From Glaciimonas immobilis (GTDB taxonomy: Bacteria > Pseudomonadota > Gammaproteobacteria > Burkholderiales > Burkholderiaceae_D), in the NCBI RefSeq assembly GCF_011947285.1, contig NZ_JAAOZT010000012.1, forward strand, positions 124,001-188,000: a DNA stretch of 64,000 nucleotides, in the 5' to 3' direction. The notes beneath the pieces were generated by a model. It was not told the DNA's origin. It ran no database searches and saw nothing but the letters and a program-made list of their open reading frames with translations. Below, in pieces: positions 25,351 to 34,740 of this stretch. Positions within the stretch are counted from its first letter, which is position 1; each line of letters starts with the position of its first letter. Position numbers and translations under genes: made by a program.

Positions 25351-26991
25351 TTAATCTAAAGCCGGGACCGGGGTCAGAATAAATCCGCGATAATCATCCT
25401 CTGCGATATCAGTACATTCTTTACGATAGACACCGATTTTTGCCACATAAGGCATGAATACTCGGGGTTTACCCGGGATGTTTGCACCCAAAAACCATGA
25501 ATTAGCCAGTGGGAATAGCGTCTTATTGGCTGCTGCATTGACATGCTCAACCCAATGTTGCTCCGCTTCCTCGCCTGCCTCAATGCTGGTCAACTCACGT
25601 TGCGCCAGGTAAGAAATGCAATCACCTATCCATTCGACATGCTGCTCGATGCCGACCACCATATTGACCAGTACCGATGGGCTACCGGCCCCGGTGATGA
25701 TGAACATATTAGGGAAACCCGCGGTCATCAAACCCAGATAGGTACGCGGTCCGGCTGCCCATTTATCAACCAGCGACAAGCCATTGCGGCCGCGGATGTC
25801 GATATTCAGCAACGCTCCCGTCAATGCATCGTAACCTGTCGCACACACTAGCGCGTCAAGCGGGTACTCGCTAGCGCCGCAATGCACGCCCGTAGCGCTG
25901 ACGGCGGTGATCGGCGTCTGCTTTAGATCGACCAACTTGACGTTGGGGCGATTGTAGGTTTCGTAGTAGCCGGTATCGACGCAAATGCGTTTGGTCCCTA
26001 GCGGGTGATCGATGGGACACAACATGTCGGCTACTGTGGGGTCTTCGACGGTGCGTCGAATTTTCCCCCGGACAAAATCGGCGATGGTATCGTTGGCGTT
26101 CTTGTCGACCATTAAATCGTTAAAAGCATGGACGAAATTGACGCCTCCTTTATCCCAGCGACGCTGATATTCGTGCGTGCGCTGTTCGTCCGTGACCTGC
26201 AAAGCGGCCTTGTCTGAAAATTCATACAACGTGCCAACCTGACGCGCACGGCTGCGATGTTCGTGGTATTCACTCTTCCACTGCTGTTGAACCTCGGGCT
26301 TAAGCGCCTCGTTCCAGCCCGGAATGGAGAAATTGGCGGTGCGCTGAAATACCACCAGCTTTTCTGCTTGTTTGGCCAGCGCCGGAATAGCCTGAATCCC
26401 GGAAGAACCAGTACCAATCACGCCCACGCGCTTGCCGCCAAAATCTACGCCCTCATGCGGCCATGCGCCGGTGTGGTAAATCTCGCCTGAAAAATTTTCC
26501 AGACCTGGAATATCCGGCAATCGGGTCGCCGACAAAGACCCACTGGCCATCACGCAGAAGCGTCCGGAGACTGAATTATGAGTATCCGTCACTAATTGCC
26601 ATCGGGCGGTGCCTTCATCAAAGGTGGCTGTAGCGACGCGGGTATTAAAAGTTATATCGCGTCGCAAATCAAAGCGCTCCGCTACGTGTTTGATGTAACG
26701 TAAAATTTCTGGTTGGGCTGCGTATTTCTCGGTCCAGACCCATTCTTGTTCCAACTCGGAAGAAAACGAATAAGAGTATTGCAGGCTTTCAACATCGCAG
26801 CGTGCGCCGGGATATCGGTTCCAGTGCCAGACGCCGCCAACATCGTCCGCGGCCTCAAATACTCTGGCGGTCAAGCCCATCGCCCGTACCCGATGTAGCA
26901 TATGAAGCCCGGCGAAACCGGCCCCGATGATAATTACATCATAGGCGCCAGCGGCTGCGTTGATGGGTTTCAGTGACTGAAAATCTGACAT
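25351..26991 (-). CDS. Type I Baeyer-Villiger monooxygenase (cyclohexanone monooxygenase-like)
   Basis: 546 residues. FAD fold VIIIGAGFAGLHMLHRVR, BVMO fingerprint FSGEIYHTGAWP (FxGxxxHxxxWP), NADPH fold VGVIGTGSSGIQAIP, and the conserved GGVWHWNRYPGARCD segment. The enzyme inserts oxygen next to a carbonyl, turning a cyclic ketone into a lactone or a linear ketone into an ester, with NADPH and O2. It lies 121 bases downstream of a Liv-type transporter and may be its last gene. A second BVMO (33064-34728) is clearly related. Substrate unknown. Confidence 0.9.
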   Translation of the reverse strand: MSDFQSLKPINAAAGAYDVIIIGAGFAGLHMLHRVRAMGLTARVFEAADDVGGVWHWNRYPGARCDVESLQYSYSFSSELEQEWVWTEKYAAQPEILRYIKHVAERFDLRRDITFNTRVATATFDEGTARWQLVTDTHNSVSGRFCVMASGSLSATRLPDIPGLENFSGEIYHTGAWPHEGVDFGGKRVGVIGTGSSGIQAIPALAKQAEKLVVFQRTANFSIPGWNEALKPEVQQQWKSEYHEHRSRARQVGTLYEFSDKAALQVTDEQRTHEYQRRWDKGGVNFVHAFNDLMVDKNANDTIADFVRGKIRRTVEDPTVADMLCPIDHPLGTKRICVDTGYYETYNRPNVKLVDLKQTPITAVSATGVHCGASEYPLDALVCATGYDALTGALLNIDIRGRNGLSLVDKWAAGPRTYLGLMTAGFPNMFIITGAGSPSVLVNMVVGIEQHVEWIGDCISYLAQRELTSIEAGEEAEQHWVEHVNAAANKTLFPLANSWFLGANIPGKPRVFMPYVAKIGVYRKECTDIAEDDYRGFILTPVPALD

Positions 26992-27112
26992 TATTTCTTT
27001 CTTTAGGGGAATGAAAATCGCTATACACCAACGCTAGGCCTCAGTTATATCCGGGCAGCATTCATTGCAGTTCAGACGTAATCGCTAGTTACAGAATGAG
27101 CGACCCAAAACA

Positions 27113-27877
27113 TTAGGTCCCCAAATACGCTTTGATGACCACTGGATCAGCCTGCACTTCGCGCGGGGTACCTTGCGCAATCTTGCGGCCAAAATCGAGC
27201 ACCACGATCTTGTCAGAGATATCCATAATGACCGGAATGTCGTGTTCAACGATCAGGAAACTCACACCGAACTCGTCTCGCACGCGCAAGATCAATTCGG
27301 TCATCGCGCTTTTTTCCGCGCTACTCATGCCCGCCATCGGCTCGTCGAGCAATACCAGACGCGCCTTTTGCATTAACGCCCGCGCAAACTCTACTTGTTT
27401 TTGACGGCCGTAAGGAAGTTCGCCCGGTAGCACGTCGGCGATATCCGGCATGCCTAAAAATTCCAGTACTTCAGTTGCCGCCACCAACGCATTACGCTGT
27501 TCCGCACGCGCCTTTCCGCTTCTCACCGCGCCTTGCAGCAAGCCGGATGAACCTTGTCGATACGCGCCGACCAGCAGATTGTCCATTACCGTCAAGCCGC
27601 CAAACAATGCCAGATTTTGGAAGGTCCGCGCGACGCCATGGCGTGACACTTCATGCGCGGCCTTGCCGGTAATGTCAGCACCATCAAAGTCCACGCGACC
27701 CGCAGTCGGGCGATACATGCCAGTGACACAATTAAATAACGTAGTTTTACCCGCACCGTTGGGGCCGATCAAGGACGTGATCTCTCCCGCATGCGCGGTA
27801 AAAGACACGTTATCCAACGCACTTAACCCTTGAAACCGCATTTGTAACGATTCTATATTTAGCAGGACTGCACTCAT
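27113..27877 (-). CDS. livG: Branched-chain-type ABC transporter ATP-binding protein (LivG-like), second system
   Basis: 254 residues. Walker A GPNGAGKTT, LivG signature variant LPYGRQKQ, Walker B LVLLDEPMAGM, switch His in LIVEHDIPVIM, LivG-type end (VIKAYLGT). It overlaps the LivF-like gene by four bases. The gene order in this system is K-H-M-F-G, with F and G swapped relative to the 13670-18498 system, so the two are separate acquisitions or rearranged. Confidence 0.9.
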   Translation of the reverse strand: MSAVLLNIESLQMRFQGLSALDNVSFTAHAGEITSLIGPNGAGKTTLFNCVTGMYRPTAGRVDFDGADITGKAAHEVSRHGVARTFQNLALFGGLTVMDNLLVGAYRQGSSGLLQGAVRSGKARAEQRNALVAATEVLEFLGMPDIADVLPGELPYGRQKQVEFARALMQKARLVLLDEPMAGMSSAEKSAMTELILRVRDEFGVSFLIVEHDIPVIMDISDKIVVLDFGRKIAQGTPREVQADPVVIKAYLGT

Positions 27878-28629
27878 GCGAGAACCTCATCAGCACGCTG
27901 GCTGCCAAGGTAAGATTGGCGCACCAGATCACTGGCGCCGACTTCGGTGGCACTACCGGAAAGCACAATGCGACCTCGCTCCAATACATAAGCGGTGCTG
28001 GCAAATTCAAGCGCCAGACGCGCATTTTGTTCTACCACTAGCATGGATGTACCCAGGGTGTCACCGACAATTTTCAATTGCTCGTAAATACTTTCCACTA
28101 TCAACGGTGCCAACCCCAGCGACAACTCATCAACGAGAAGCAAGCGCGGCCCGGCCACCAGCGCACGGCCTAATGCCAGCATTTGCTGTTCGCCGCCTGA
28201 CAGCCAACCCGCAGCTTGTCGACGCCTTTCCAGCAAGCGCGGGAATAACTGGTATACCGCTTCCATCCGCTCTTGCACCGCTGCACGGGGCAGTATTGCA
28301 GCGCCGACCTGCAGGTTTTCTTCAACGGTCAATTGCTTGAACACCAAGCGTCCTTCCGGTACTTGCGCCATGCCCAGACGCACCAGCCGGTGTGGCGGCA
28401 AACCTAAAATCTCTGTGCCGTTAAAATTAACACTACCTGCAGTTACGCCGCCGCCATGCACTGCAAGTAATCCTGTGATGGCACGAATCAATGTGGTCTT
28501 GCCAGCGCCGTTTGCACCCAGTAAAGCGACGATTCGCCCCGCTGGCAACTGCAAGCTAACGCCATCGAGTGCTAGTCCTTTTCGGGCATAGGCCACTGAT
28601 AGGTTTTCTACATTTAACATTATTTCCAT
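27874..28629 (-). CDS. livF: Branched-chain-type ABC transporter ATP-binding protein (LivF-like), second system
   Basis: 251 residues. Walker A GANGAGKTT, signature LSGGEQQM, Walker B LLLVDELSLGL (Leu where Pro is usual), and Gln-Asn in place of a switch His (LVVEQNARLAL), as is normal for LivF. The start at 28629 has GGAG at good spacing; an alternative ATG at 28620 overlaps the stop of livM (TAATG). Confidence 0.9.
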   Translation of the reverse strand: MEIMLNVENLSVAYARKGLALDGVSLQLPAGRIVALLGANGAGKTTLIRAITGLLAVHGGGVTAGSVNFNGTEILGLPPHRLVRLGMAQVPEGRLVFKQLTVEENLQVGAAILPRAAVQERMEAVYQLFPRLLERRRQAAGWLSGGEQQMLALGRALVAGPRLLLVDELSLGLAPLIVESIYEQLKIVGDTLGTSMLVVEQNARLALEFASTAYVLERGRIVLSGSATEVGASDLVRQSYLGSQRADEVLA

Positions 28630-29750
28630 ACCGCACTCCGCCAGATAGAAAAACGCTTGCGTAACTGCATGCCCAGGCCAGCCATGCCGCCAGGGGCAAA
28701 AATCAGCAAAACGACCACCAGTAAGCCAAAAGTCAGATTAACTAATTGTGGTTTGCTATTTAACAGGAACTGGCCGATCGGCCCTGCCGAGGTTCCGGCG
28801 TGGGTGGCAAAACCACTGATTACCGCAGGCAATAACAACCAGATCGCCGCACCGGCCACAGAACCGGCCAGAGAACCCATACCACCAATGATGATCATCG
28901 CGATGAATTGAATCGCAAAATTGATGCTAAAAAATTCAGCATTTACGTTGGTCATGTAATACGCGTAGACCGCGCCCGCCATCGCAGCGATGGCAGAGCT
29001 GAAGGCGAACGCCTTCAGGCGCAAAATACGCACATCGATACCTGCAGCGGTGGCAGCCAGTTCGTGGTCGCGCATTGCCATCAACGCTCGGCCTTCGCGG
29101 GAACGCATGGTATTGCGCAAGCATAAATAAACTACGGCAACCAAAGGCAATAAAAAGAAATACCAGCGCATCGACGAGTCGAGCGCAAATGGCCCTACCC
29201 GTGCTTCATTAAAAGGTATGCCCACAACATCGAAAAATTTATACTGATACTCAGACAGCAGAAAGACGACGATAAAGTGCAGCGCCAGCGTGGAGAGTAC
29301 AAAGTACAAACCGCGCACGCGTAGCGAAGGCAAGCCTGCAATAACACCTGCCCCGGCACCCGCAATGGCAGCGGCGACCAGCACTAACGGAAACGGCCAG
29401 CCCCATTGCGTACCAGTGACCGCGGCGGCCATCGCGCCAACGGCGTAAAAAGCACCATGGCCGATGGAAATCAAACCAGCGCAACCGGTCAGATAATTCA
29501 ACGAGAGAGCGCCCAGAATCGCGATCAACGTCAGATTAATCTGGGTCATGCCAATATTCAGCAATTGCAGGTTGGACAGTCGGTAACCAAATATCGCCCG
29601 CTGATCCAGTACGACTGGCAAATAGCACAGGACCGCAATGACTGCGATCACGGTAAGGACACGGCGCCAGCCCCAAGGGAAAATCGGTGTTGGTATCAGC
29701 GGAACTACCACCGATGTCATCGCTGGCGTGGAAGGTGTAGTAGAGGTCAT
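28620..29750 (-). CDS. livM: Branched-chain-type ABC transporter permease (LivM-like), second system
   Basis: 376 residues from the ATG at 29750, just after the livH stop; a start at 29783 would lie inside livH. Several membrane segments; GCAGLISIGHGAFYAVGAMA and IIIGGMGSLAGSVAGA are LivM hallmarks. Forms the channel with the LivH-like protein. Confidence 0.88.
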   Translation of the reverse strand: MTSTTPSTPAMTSVVVPLIPTPIFPWGWRRVLTVIAVIAVLCYLPVVLDQRAIFGYRLSNLQLLNIGMTQINLTLIAILGALSLNYLTGCAGLISIGHGAFYAVGAMAAAVTGTQWGWPFPLVLVAAAIAGAGAGVIAGLPSLRVRGLYFVLSTLALHFIVVFLLSEYQYKFFDVVGIPFNEARVGPFALDSSMRWYFFLLPLVAVVYLCLRNTMRSREGRALMAMRDHELAATAAGIDVRILRLKAFAFSSAIAAMAGAVYAYYMTNVNAEFFSINFAIQFIAMIIIGGMGSLAGSVAGAAIWLLLPAVISGFATHAGTSAGPIGQFLLNSKPQLVNLTFGLLVVVLLIFAPGGMAGLGMQLRKRFSIWRSAVWK

Positions 29751-29754
29751 CGCG

Positions 29755-30621
29755 TTACACCCGTCCCAGCTCGCGTTGGCCAAACAAGCCCCACGGACGC
29801 ACCATCAGAATCATCAGCAAGGGCGCATAAATCAAAATGTCGCGCGCTTTGGGTGAGATATAACCCGAGGCCAGCTGTTCAATCAAACCGACCAGCAAAC
29901 CACCTACAATCGCACCGGGGATACTTTGCAAGCCACCAATAACCACCGCTGGCAGTGCTAATAAGCCGATGGTTTCAAGGTCTACCGTTGCGACTTGTAG
30001 CTGACCTAGGAAGACGCCGCCGATTGCTGCCAGCACGCTACCGATAGCCCAGGCAAACGCATTGATACGATTGACATTGATGCCCGATACCAGCGCCGCT
30101 TCATGGCTGTCTGCGGTCGCCCGCATTAACAGTCCGGCCGAGGTAAATTTAAAAAATGCACCGACCCCACCCATGCAGGCCCAGCACACTAGTGCTGCAG
30201 TCAAATGCAATTCCGAAATACGCACACCACCAATGACAAAACTGCCGGTTGGTAAAGGCGTAGTCAATGCCCGCGCTTGCGGCCCGTAGATCAATTCGAT
30301 CACGGCGCGCAGGACAATCGCCAACGCAATCGTGATCATGATGACAGGCAACAATGGGCGTCCCGCCAGAGGGCGGATCAGCAACGCATGAATCACCGCA
30401 CCAAGCAGCGCGGCGGCAACGATGATGAAGACAATGGCGAACGGAAAAGGTAAACCGAGTTGTGAGCTAGCGGTAACGGCAAGATACGCGCCGCATACCA
30501 CTAGCATCCCTTGGGCAAAATTGAATACGCCAGTGGCCTTGAAAATAACCGCAAAACCAAGCGCTACGAGGCCATAGATACTTCCTAAGGCGAGACCACT
30601 GAAAAGGATTTGGGTCAGCAT
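29755..30621 (-). CDS. livH: Branched-chain-type ABC transporter permease (LivH-like), second system
   Basis: 288 residues from the ATG at 30621, directly after the stop of the receptor gene; an upstream ATG at 30660 lies inside that gene. About eight membrane segments; FKATGVFNFAQGMLVVCGAY and VIGGLQSIPGAIVGG are the LivH motifs. Confidence 0.88.
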   Translation of the reverse strand: MLTQILFSGLALGSIYGLVALGFAVIFKATGVFNFAQGMLVVCGAYLAVTASSQLGLPFPFAIVFIIVAAALLGAVIHALLIRPLAGRPLLPVIMITIALAIVLRAVIELIYGPQARALTTPLPTGSFVIGGVRISELHLTAALVCWACMGGVGAFFKFTSAGLLMRATADSHEAALVSGINVNRINAFAWAIGSVLAAIGGVFLGQLQVATVDLETIGLLALPAVVIGGLQSIPGAIVGGLLVGLIEQLASGYISPKARDILIYAPLLMILMVRPWGLFGQRELGRV

Positions 30622-30622
30622 A

Positions 30623-31852
30623 TTATTTGACGTACTTTTGATAGTCGCTATAGTTACCATACGCTTTAAAGCGCTTGGTATCGTAGTCGTAGTTATATGG
30701 TCTCAGCAGAACCAGGCCCAGATGATTGTCACTGGTATATTTGAGTGGAGACGACACCCCGTGCGTATCGACTTCAAAGCCTTTAGCGAGCGCGGCGACC
30801 AGTCCGGCCCGGGTTGGCTCGGCACCGGCTTTGGCGATAGATTCTGCTGCCAATTGGCCCACCACCCATCCCGCGACATAATTGCCATCATTCTTTAAGT
30901 TGCCGTTGCCATATTTATCTGCAAGCATCGCCATTTCCTTGATTGCAGGAGACTCGTCGATATCCGCTGGCGTAAAGCAGCTTACAAAATAATAGTTACT
31001 GCCGGTCTTAGGACCGAGCGCTTCATACACGCCTGGTGTACCAAGATAAGTAATGGCAAAAGTCGGAATATTTAGTCCATATTGCTGCATCGCCCGCATC
31101 AATAAGATCGCGGTCGTCGGGACGCCGTGAATTGCAACGAAATCCGGTTTCATCTTGATAATTTCCAAGACCTGTGCGGTAGCATCGGCTGCAGCGACTT
31201 TTATCTGGATCGATTGCGAGCTGCCACCACGCTGGGATACAGCCTCATCGATATACGCTGCATACTCTTTACCAGAGGCAACGTCGAGATTGACGACGGC
31301 AACTTTCGGCGTTTTCAATTTCAATTTATCAGCGAAAAATCCTACCCCAACCTGCGCCATTTCCCGGAACCCACAAAAGGAGCCATAAAACAACGGTGAT
31401 GCCGGTTCGACCGCAGCTTTAGTGGTGACATAGGTGCCGACGACAGGGACCTTGCCGCGCCGGATCGATGATGCCAAAGCGACCTGGGCGCTAGAGTTAC
31501 CAACACCGGAAATGCCTAGCACTGGCGTCTGGTTAGCCAGCTTGTCGTAGGCGACCCGATCAAGCGATGCATCGTAGCGCGTATCTTCGGCGAGGACATT
31601 GATTTTGCGTCCCTGGATTCCACCGGCGTCATTGATCTTGCGCATGTACGCACGAAAACCTTTGACCCATGGCAGTTGGGCCGCCGAAGCAGGACCACTC
31701 ATGTCCATCATGACACCCCAATCGATATGGTCTGCGTAGACGCCATCATTTTCCTGAGCAAAAGCATGGGCGCTAAATGCCACAGTCGCCATGCTCAGGC
31801 TTAGCACGAACTTGCTAGCAGAGGCGAACGCCCTGCGGTGCGGTGTATTCAT
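30623..31852 (-). CDS. ABC transporter substrate-binding protein, second Liv-type system
   Basis: 409 residues, GGAGAC before the start, signal peptide SKFVLSLSMATVAFSAHAFA. Type I periplasmic binding protein, close paralogue of 22757-24034. It is the first gene of the 31852-to-27113 transporter operon, which may end with the BVMO at 25351. A TTTCGAAA box lies 250-290 bases upstream, farther than in the paralogues because a 90-base inverted-repeat element sits between them. Confidence 0.9.
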   Translation of the reverse strand: MNTPHRRAFASASKFVLSLSMATVAFSAHAFAQENDGVYADHIDWGVMMDMSGPASAAQLPWVKGFRAYMRKINDAGGIQGRKINVLAEDTRYDASLDRVAYDKLANQTPVLGISGVGNSSAQVALASSIRRGKVPVVGTYVTTKAAVEPASPLFYGSFCGFREMAQVGVGFFADKLKLKTPKVAVVNLDVASGKEYAAYIDEAVSQRGGSSQSIQIKVAAADATAQVLEIIKMKPDFVAIHGVPTTAILLMRAMQQYGLNIPTFAITYLGTPGVYEALGPKTGSNYYFVSCFTPADIDESPAIKEMAMLADKYGNGNLKNDGNYVAGWVVGQLAAESIAKAGAEPTRAGLVAALAKGFEVDTHGVSSPLKYTSDNHLGLVLLRPYNYDYDTKRFKAYGNYSDYQKYVK

Positions 31853-31920
31853 TTTGTCTCCAGAAGTGCCGCCTGGCAGCGCGGGGCTACAGGCAAGTCA
31901 TTTTTTAATTTATCGGGTTT

Positions 31921-32010
31921 TACGCAACAGCGCCCCAACGGCGTTGTTCTTTCCTTGCCATACTGGCGTACTATCTGCGTCGGCACGCCTTGCGGGGGCG
32001 CTGTTGCGTA
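31921..32010. repeat. MITE-like element with perfect 16-bp terminal inverted repeats
   Basis: TACGCAACAGCGCCCC (31921-31936) and its exact reverse complement GGGGCGCTGTTGCGTA (31995-32010) enclose 58 bases without coding capacity. The element lies in the 31853-32209 gap between the receptor start and its regulatory box. The size and symmetry suggest a non-autonomous mobile or palindromic element. I cannot see a clear target duplication. Confidence 0.6.
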
Positions 32011-32100
32011 CGTTCCACTTTCTATCAGGGAGGACCATCGACCTCCCTTTTGATAAAACTATAGTTTATTTATCAATCGAATAAAAAACCAAACCAAGTT

Positions 32101-32144
32101 ATTTCGAATAATCGAAATAAAATCTTTAATTTCGAAAATATTAT
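32101..32144 (-). promoter_or_regulatory. TTTCGAAA-type regulatory box e
   Basis: ATTTCGAATAATCGAAAT (32101-32118) followed by ATTTCGAAAATATTAT (32129-32144). CG centres at 32105, 32113 and 32133 give steps of 8 and 20, exactly as in box g. Confidence 0.6.
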
Positions 32145-32209
32145 CACGAAAATTTATGCTGGGGATCAAGATTTTTTATTTTCAGTTTCCCGGAGGAAAT
32201 AGCTTGTCA

Positions 32210-32941
32210 TCACAGCGAGGCACCACCGTCTATAGCGACCTCGGAACCCGTCATGTATAAGCTATCGTCGGATAAAAGAAACAAAACCAGCTTCGCTATT
32301 TCTTCTTTGGTGCCGAGACGTTTCATTGGCACTTGCTGCACACGCCGCAGGTTTTCTTCACGGCTGCGCACGTTGAGCATGTCGGTATCGATAGGTCCCG
32401 GATGGACTGAGTTGACCCGAATGTTACGGTCTGCTAATTCCAGAGCGGCGGCTTTGGTCATGCCACGAACCGCCCATTTACTCGCTGTGTAAGCAATCGA
32501 ATTAGGCGCGCTACGCAGCGCAACCGTAGAAGACATATTGACGATCGTTCCGCTGCCGGTTTCTTCAAAGGCGGAAACGACGGCGCGCATGCCAAGAAAA
32601 GTACCTAACTGGTTGATGCGCATATGCCTTTCGAATTGGGCGGTATCAGTCTCGGTCAATGGCAATGGCGTGTACACGCCCGCGTTATTGACCAATCCAT
32701 GGAGCTTACCCATGCCGCGCGCTACCAGCACGGCGGCGTCCCATTGCGCTTCGGAAGTGACGTCGAGAGGCTGAAAAATACAGGCATCGCCCAATTCTTG
32801 CGCAAGCTTGTTACCCTCCTCTATCAGTACATCGGCGATGACTACACGAGCGCCTTCTGCTACCAGAAACCGTGCCTGCGCGGTTCCTATCCCGCGCGCA
32901 CCACCTGAAATTAAAAATACTCTATCGGTAAATCGCGTCAT
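32210..32941 (-). CDS. Short-chain dehydrogenase/reductase (SDR), hydroxysteroid-dehydrogenase-like
   Basis: 243 residues, AAGGATGAG upstream. LISGGARGIGTAQARFL cofactor loop, NNAGVY, Ser in VNMSSTVAL, YTASK catalytic pair, and an MTGSEVAIDGG end. ADVL after beta-2 indicates NAD(H). It resembles the 3-alpha/20-beta-hydroxysteroid dehydrogenase branch. It lies 122 bases downstream of a BVMO gene and probably oxidises an alcohol to the ketone substrate, or a hydroxy acid released after ester cleavage. Confidence 0.88.
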   Translation of the reverse strand: MTRFTDRVFLISGGARGIGTAQARFLVAEGARVVIADVLIEEGNKLAQELGDACIFQPLDVTSEAQWDAAVLVARGMGKLHGLVNNAGVYTPLPLTETDTAQFERHMRINQLGTFLGMRAVVSAFEETGSGTIVNMSSTVALRSAPNSIAYTASKWAVRGMTKAAALELADRNIRVNSVHPGPIDTDMLNVRSREENLRRVQQVPMKRLGTKEEIAKLVLFLLSDDSLYMTGSEVAIDGGASL

Positions 32942-33063
32942 ATCTCATCCTTAAGTATTAAACTGCGCGATGCTGCCCTGCTGCATACGCGTGTTGGTGG
33001 TTGACAACATGTATCGTCCCTAATCGCACGGACGTTTGGTCATTGATTGCTGCTGATCGACAG

Positions 33064-34728
33064 CTAGCGTTGCTCCTGATCCGCGTCAAAGGTGAAGCCC
33101 CGATACGATGCGGCGACGATCTCCTCACAAATCACGGTGTAATTACCCAGACCGCCTGCATAAGGCAGAAAAACTTGCGGCTTGCCCGGAATATTCGCGC
33201 CCATGAACCATGACTTGGTGGTCGGGAACAGGGTTTTTGCGGCCACTTCGTTGACGTGCGCAACCCATTCGTTTTCGGCGCTGAGCAATGCTTCGGCAGT
33301 GCTAAAATTTTTCTCTTGCATGGACGCCAGGCAGTCAGCGATCCAGTTCACATGCTGCTCGATAGACACGATGACATTAGTCAAAATCGACGGGCTGCCA
33401 GGACCGGTAATAAAAAATAAATTCGGGAAACCAGCCGTCATCAGGCCGAGATAAGTACGCGGTCCATCAGACCATTTATCTTTGAGAGCGATGCCATCTT
33501 TACCGCGAATATCGATCCGGTCAAGTGCGCCGGTGATTGCGTCATAACCGGTGGCGAACACAATACTATCCAATGCGTAAGTGGCGGTGCCGGTACGAAT
33601 CCCTTCTGGCACGATCTCCTCAATTGGCGACGCACGGATATCCACCAGACTGACATGAGACTGGTTATAAGTCTGGTAATAATTGGTATCGACGCAAATG
33701 CGTTTGGTGCCTATCGCATGGTCAGTCGGCGCCAGCAGCGCCGCCAGAGCAGGGTCGGCGACAGTGGCGTGAATCTTATTGCGTACGAATTGTGCTGCGC
33801 TATCGTTCGAGTCACGATTGGTATAAATATCGTTAAAGGCGTGCGTGTAGTTGGCCCCACCGCGCAACCAACGGCGCTCATATTCCAGTTGGCGTTCAGC
33901 ATCGGGGACGTCGCTGGCGGCGCGGGTACTGTATTCATACAAAATGCCGGAGCGGGTCTGTCGCGCTTTTTCACGATGCGCAGTGTAATCGTCTTTCCAT
34001 AATTGCTGTTCTTCATCCTTCAGCGGCCGATTCCATGCAGGAATACTAAAATTGGGTGTCCGTTGAAAAACCACTAATTCGCTGGCCTGTTCCGCAATGA
34101 CCGGGATGGTTTGAACGCCCGAGGAACCCGTGCCCACGACTCCCACCCGTTGTCCTGTAAAGTCCACCGGCGTGTGCGGCCAATTTCCGGTGTGGTAACA
34201 CTTACCCTTGAAATTTTCGAGTCCAGGAAGTTCCGGCATTCTGGCCGCAGAGAGGCAACCCGCTGCGGAAATAACATAATGCGCCTTGAACGTTTCACCC
34301 TGATCGGTGGTCACTGTCCAACGATGGCTATCAGCACTAGCCGCCACCGCAGCATCGTCGTTGTAGACAGCACTTATGACCTTCGTGTCGAATGCGATAT
34401 CGCTGCGCAAAGCGAAGCGATCCGCCACATGGTTGATGTAGCGCAGTATCTCGTCTTGCTTGGGATAACGCTCGGTCCATTGCCATTCTTGTTGTAAGGC
34501 TTCCGAAAAAGAGTAAGAGTACTGCATGCTTTCGACGTCACAACGAGCACCCGGATAGCGGTTCCAATACCAGGTTCCGCCGACCCCCTTACCCGCCTCG
34601 CACACGCGGGTCGTCAAACCAAGCTGACGCAGGCGATACAACATATACAGACCGGCAAAACCGGCACCAATCACGACCACATCAACAACCCTATCCTTGA
34701 TAGCAGGAACGCTGGCAGAACTAATCAT
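33064..34728 (-). CDS. Type I Baeyer-Villiger monooxygenase, second copy
   Basis: 554 residues. FAD fold VVVIGAGFAGLYMLYRLR, fingerprint FKGKCYHTGNWP, NADPH fold VGVVGTGSSGVQTIP, and GGTWYWNRYPGARCD. Similar along its length to 25351-26991. It follows the alpha/beta-hydrolase gene by 12 bases in the same operon. A BVMO and an esterase together convert a ketone to an ester or lactone and then hydrolyse it, a standard ketone-opening sequence. Substrate unknown. Confidence 0.9.
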   Translation of the reverse strand: MISSASVPAIKDRVVDVVVIGAGFAGLYMLYRLRQLGLTTRVCEAGKGVGGTWYWNRYPGARCDVESMQYSYSFSEALQQEWQWTERYPKQDEILRYINHVADRFALRSDIAFDTKVISAVYNDDAAVAASADSHRWTVTTDQGETFKAHYVISAAGCLSAARMPELPGLENFKGKCYHTGNWPHTPVDFTGQRVGVVGTGSSGVQTIPVIAEQASELVVFQRTPNFSIPAWNRPLKDEEQQLWKDDYTAHREKARQTRSGILYEYSTRAASDVPDAERQLEYERRWLRGGANYTHAFNDIYTNRDSNDSAAQFVRNKIHATVADPALAALLAPTDHAIGTKRICVDTNYYQTYNQSHVSLVDIRASPIEEIVPEGIRTGTATYALDSIVFATGYDAITGALDRIDIRGKDGIALKDKWSDGPRTYLGLMTAGFPNLFFITGPGSPSILTNVIVSIEQHVNWIADCLASMQEKNFSTAEALLSAENEWVAHVNEVAAKTLFPTTKSWFMGANIPGKPQVFLPYAGGLGNYTVICEEIVAASYRGFTFDADQEQR

Positions 34729-34740
34729 GTGAATCTCTTT

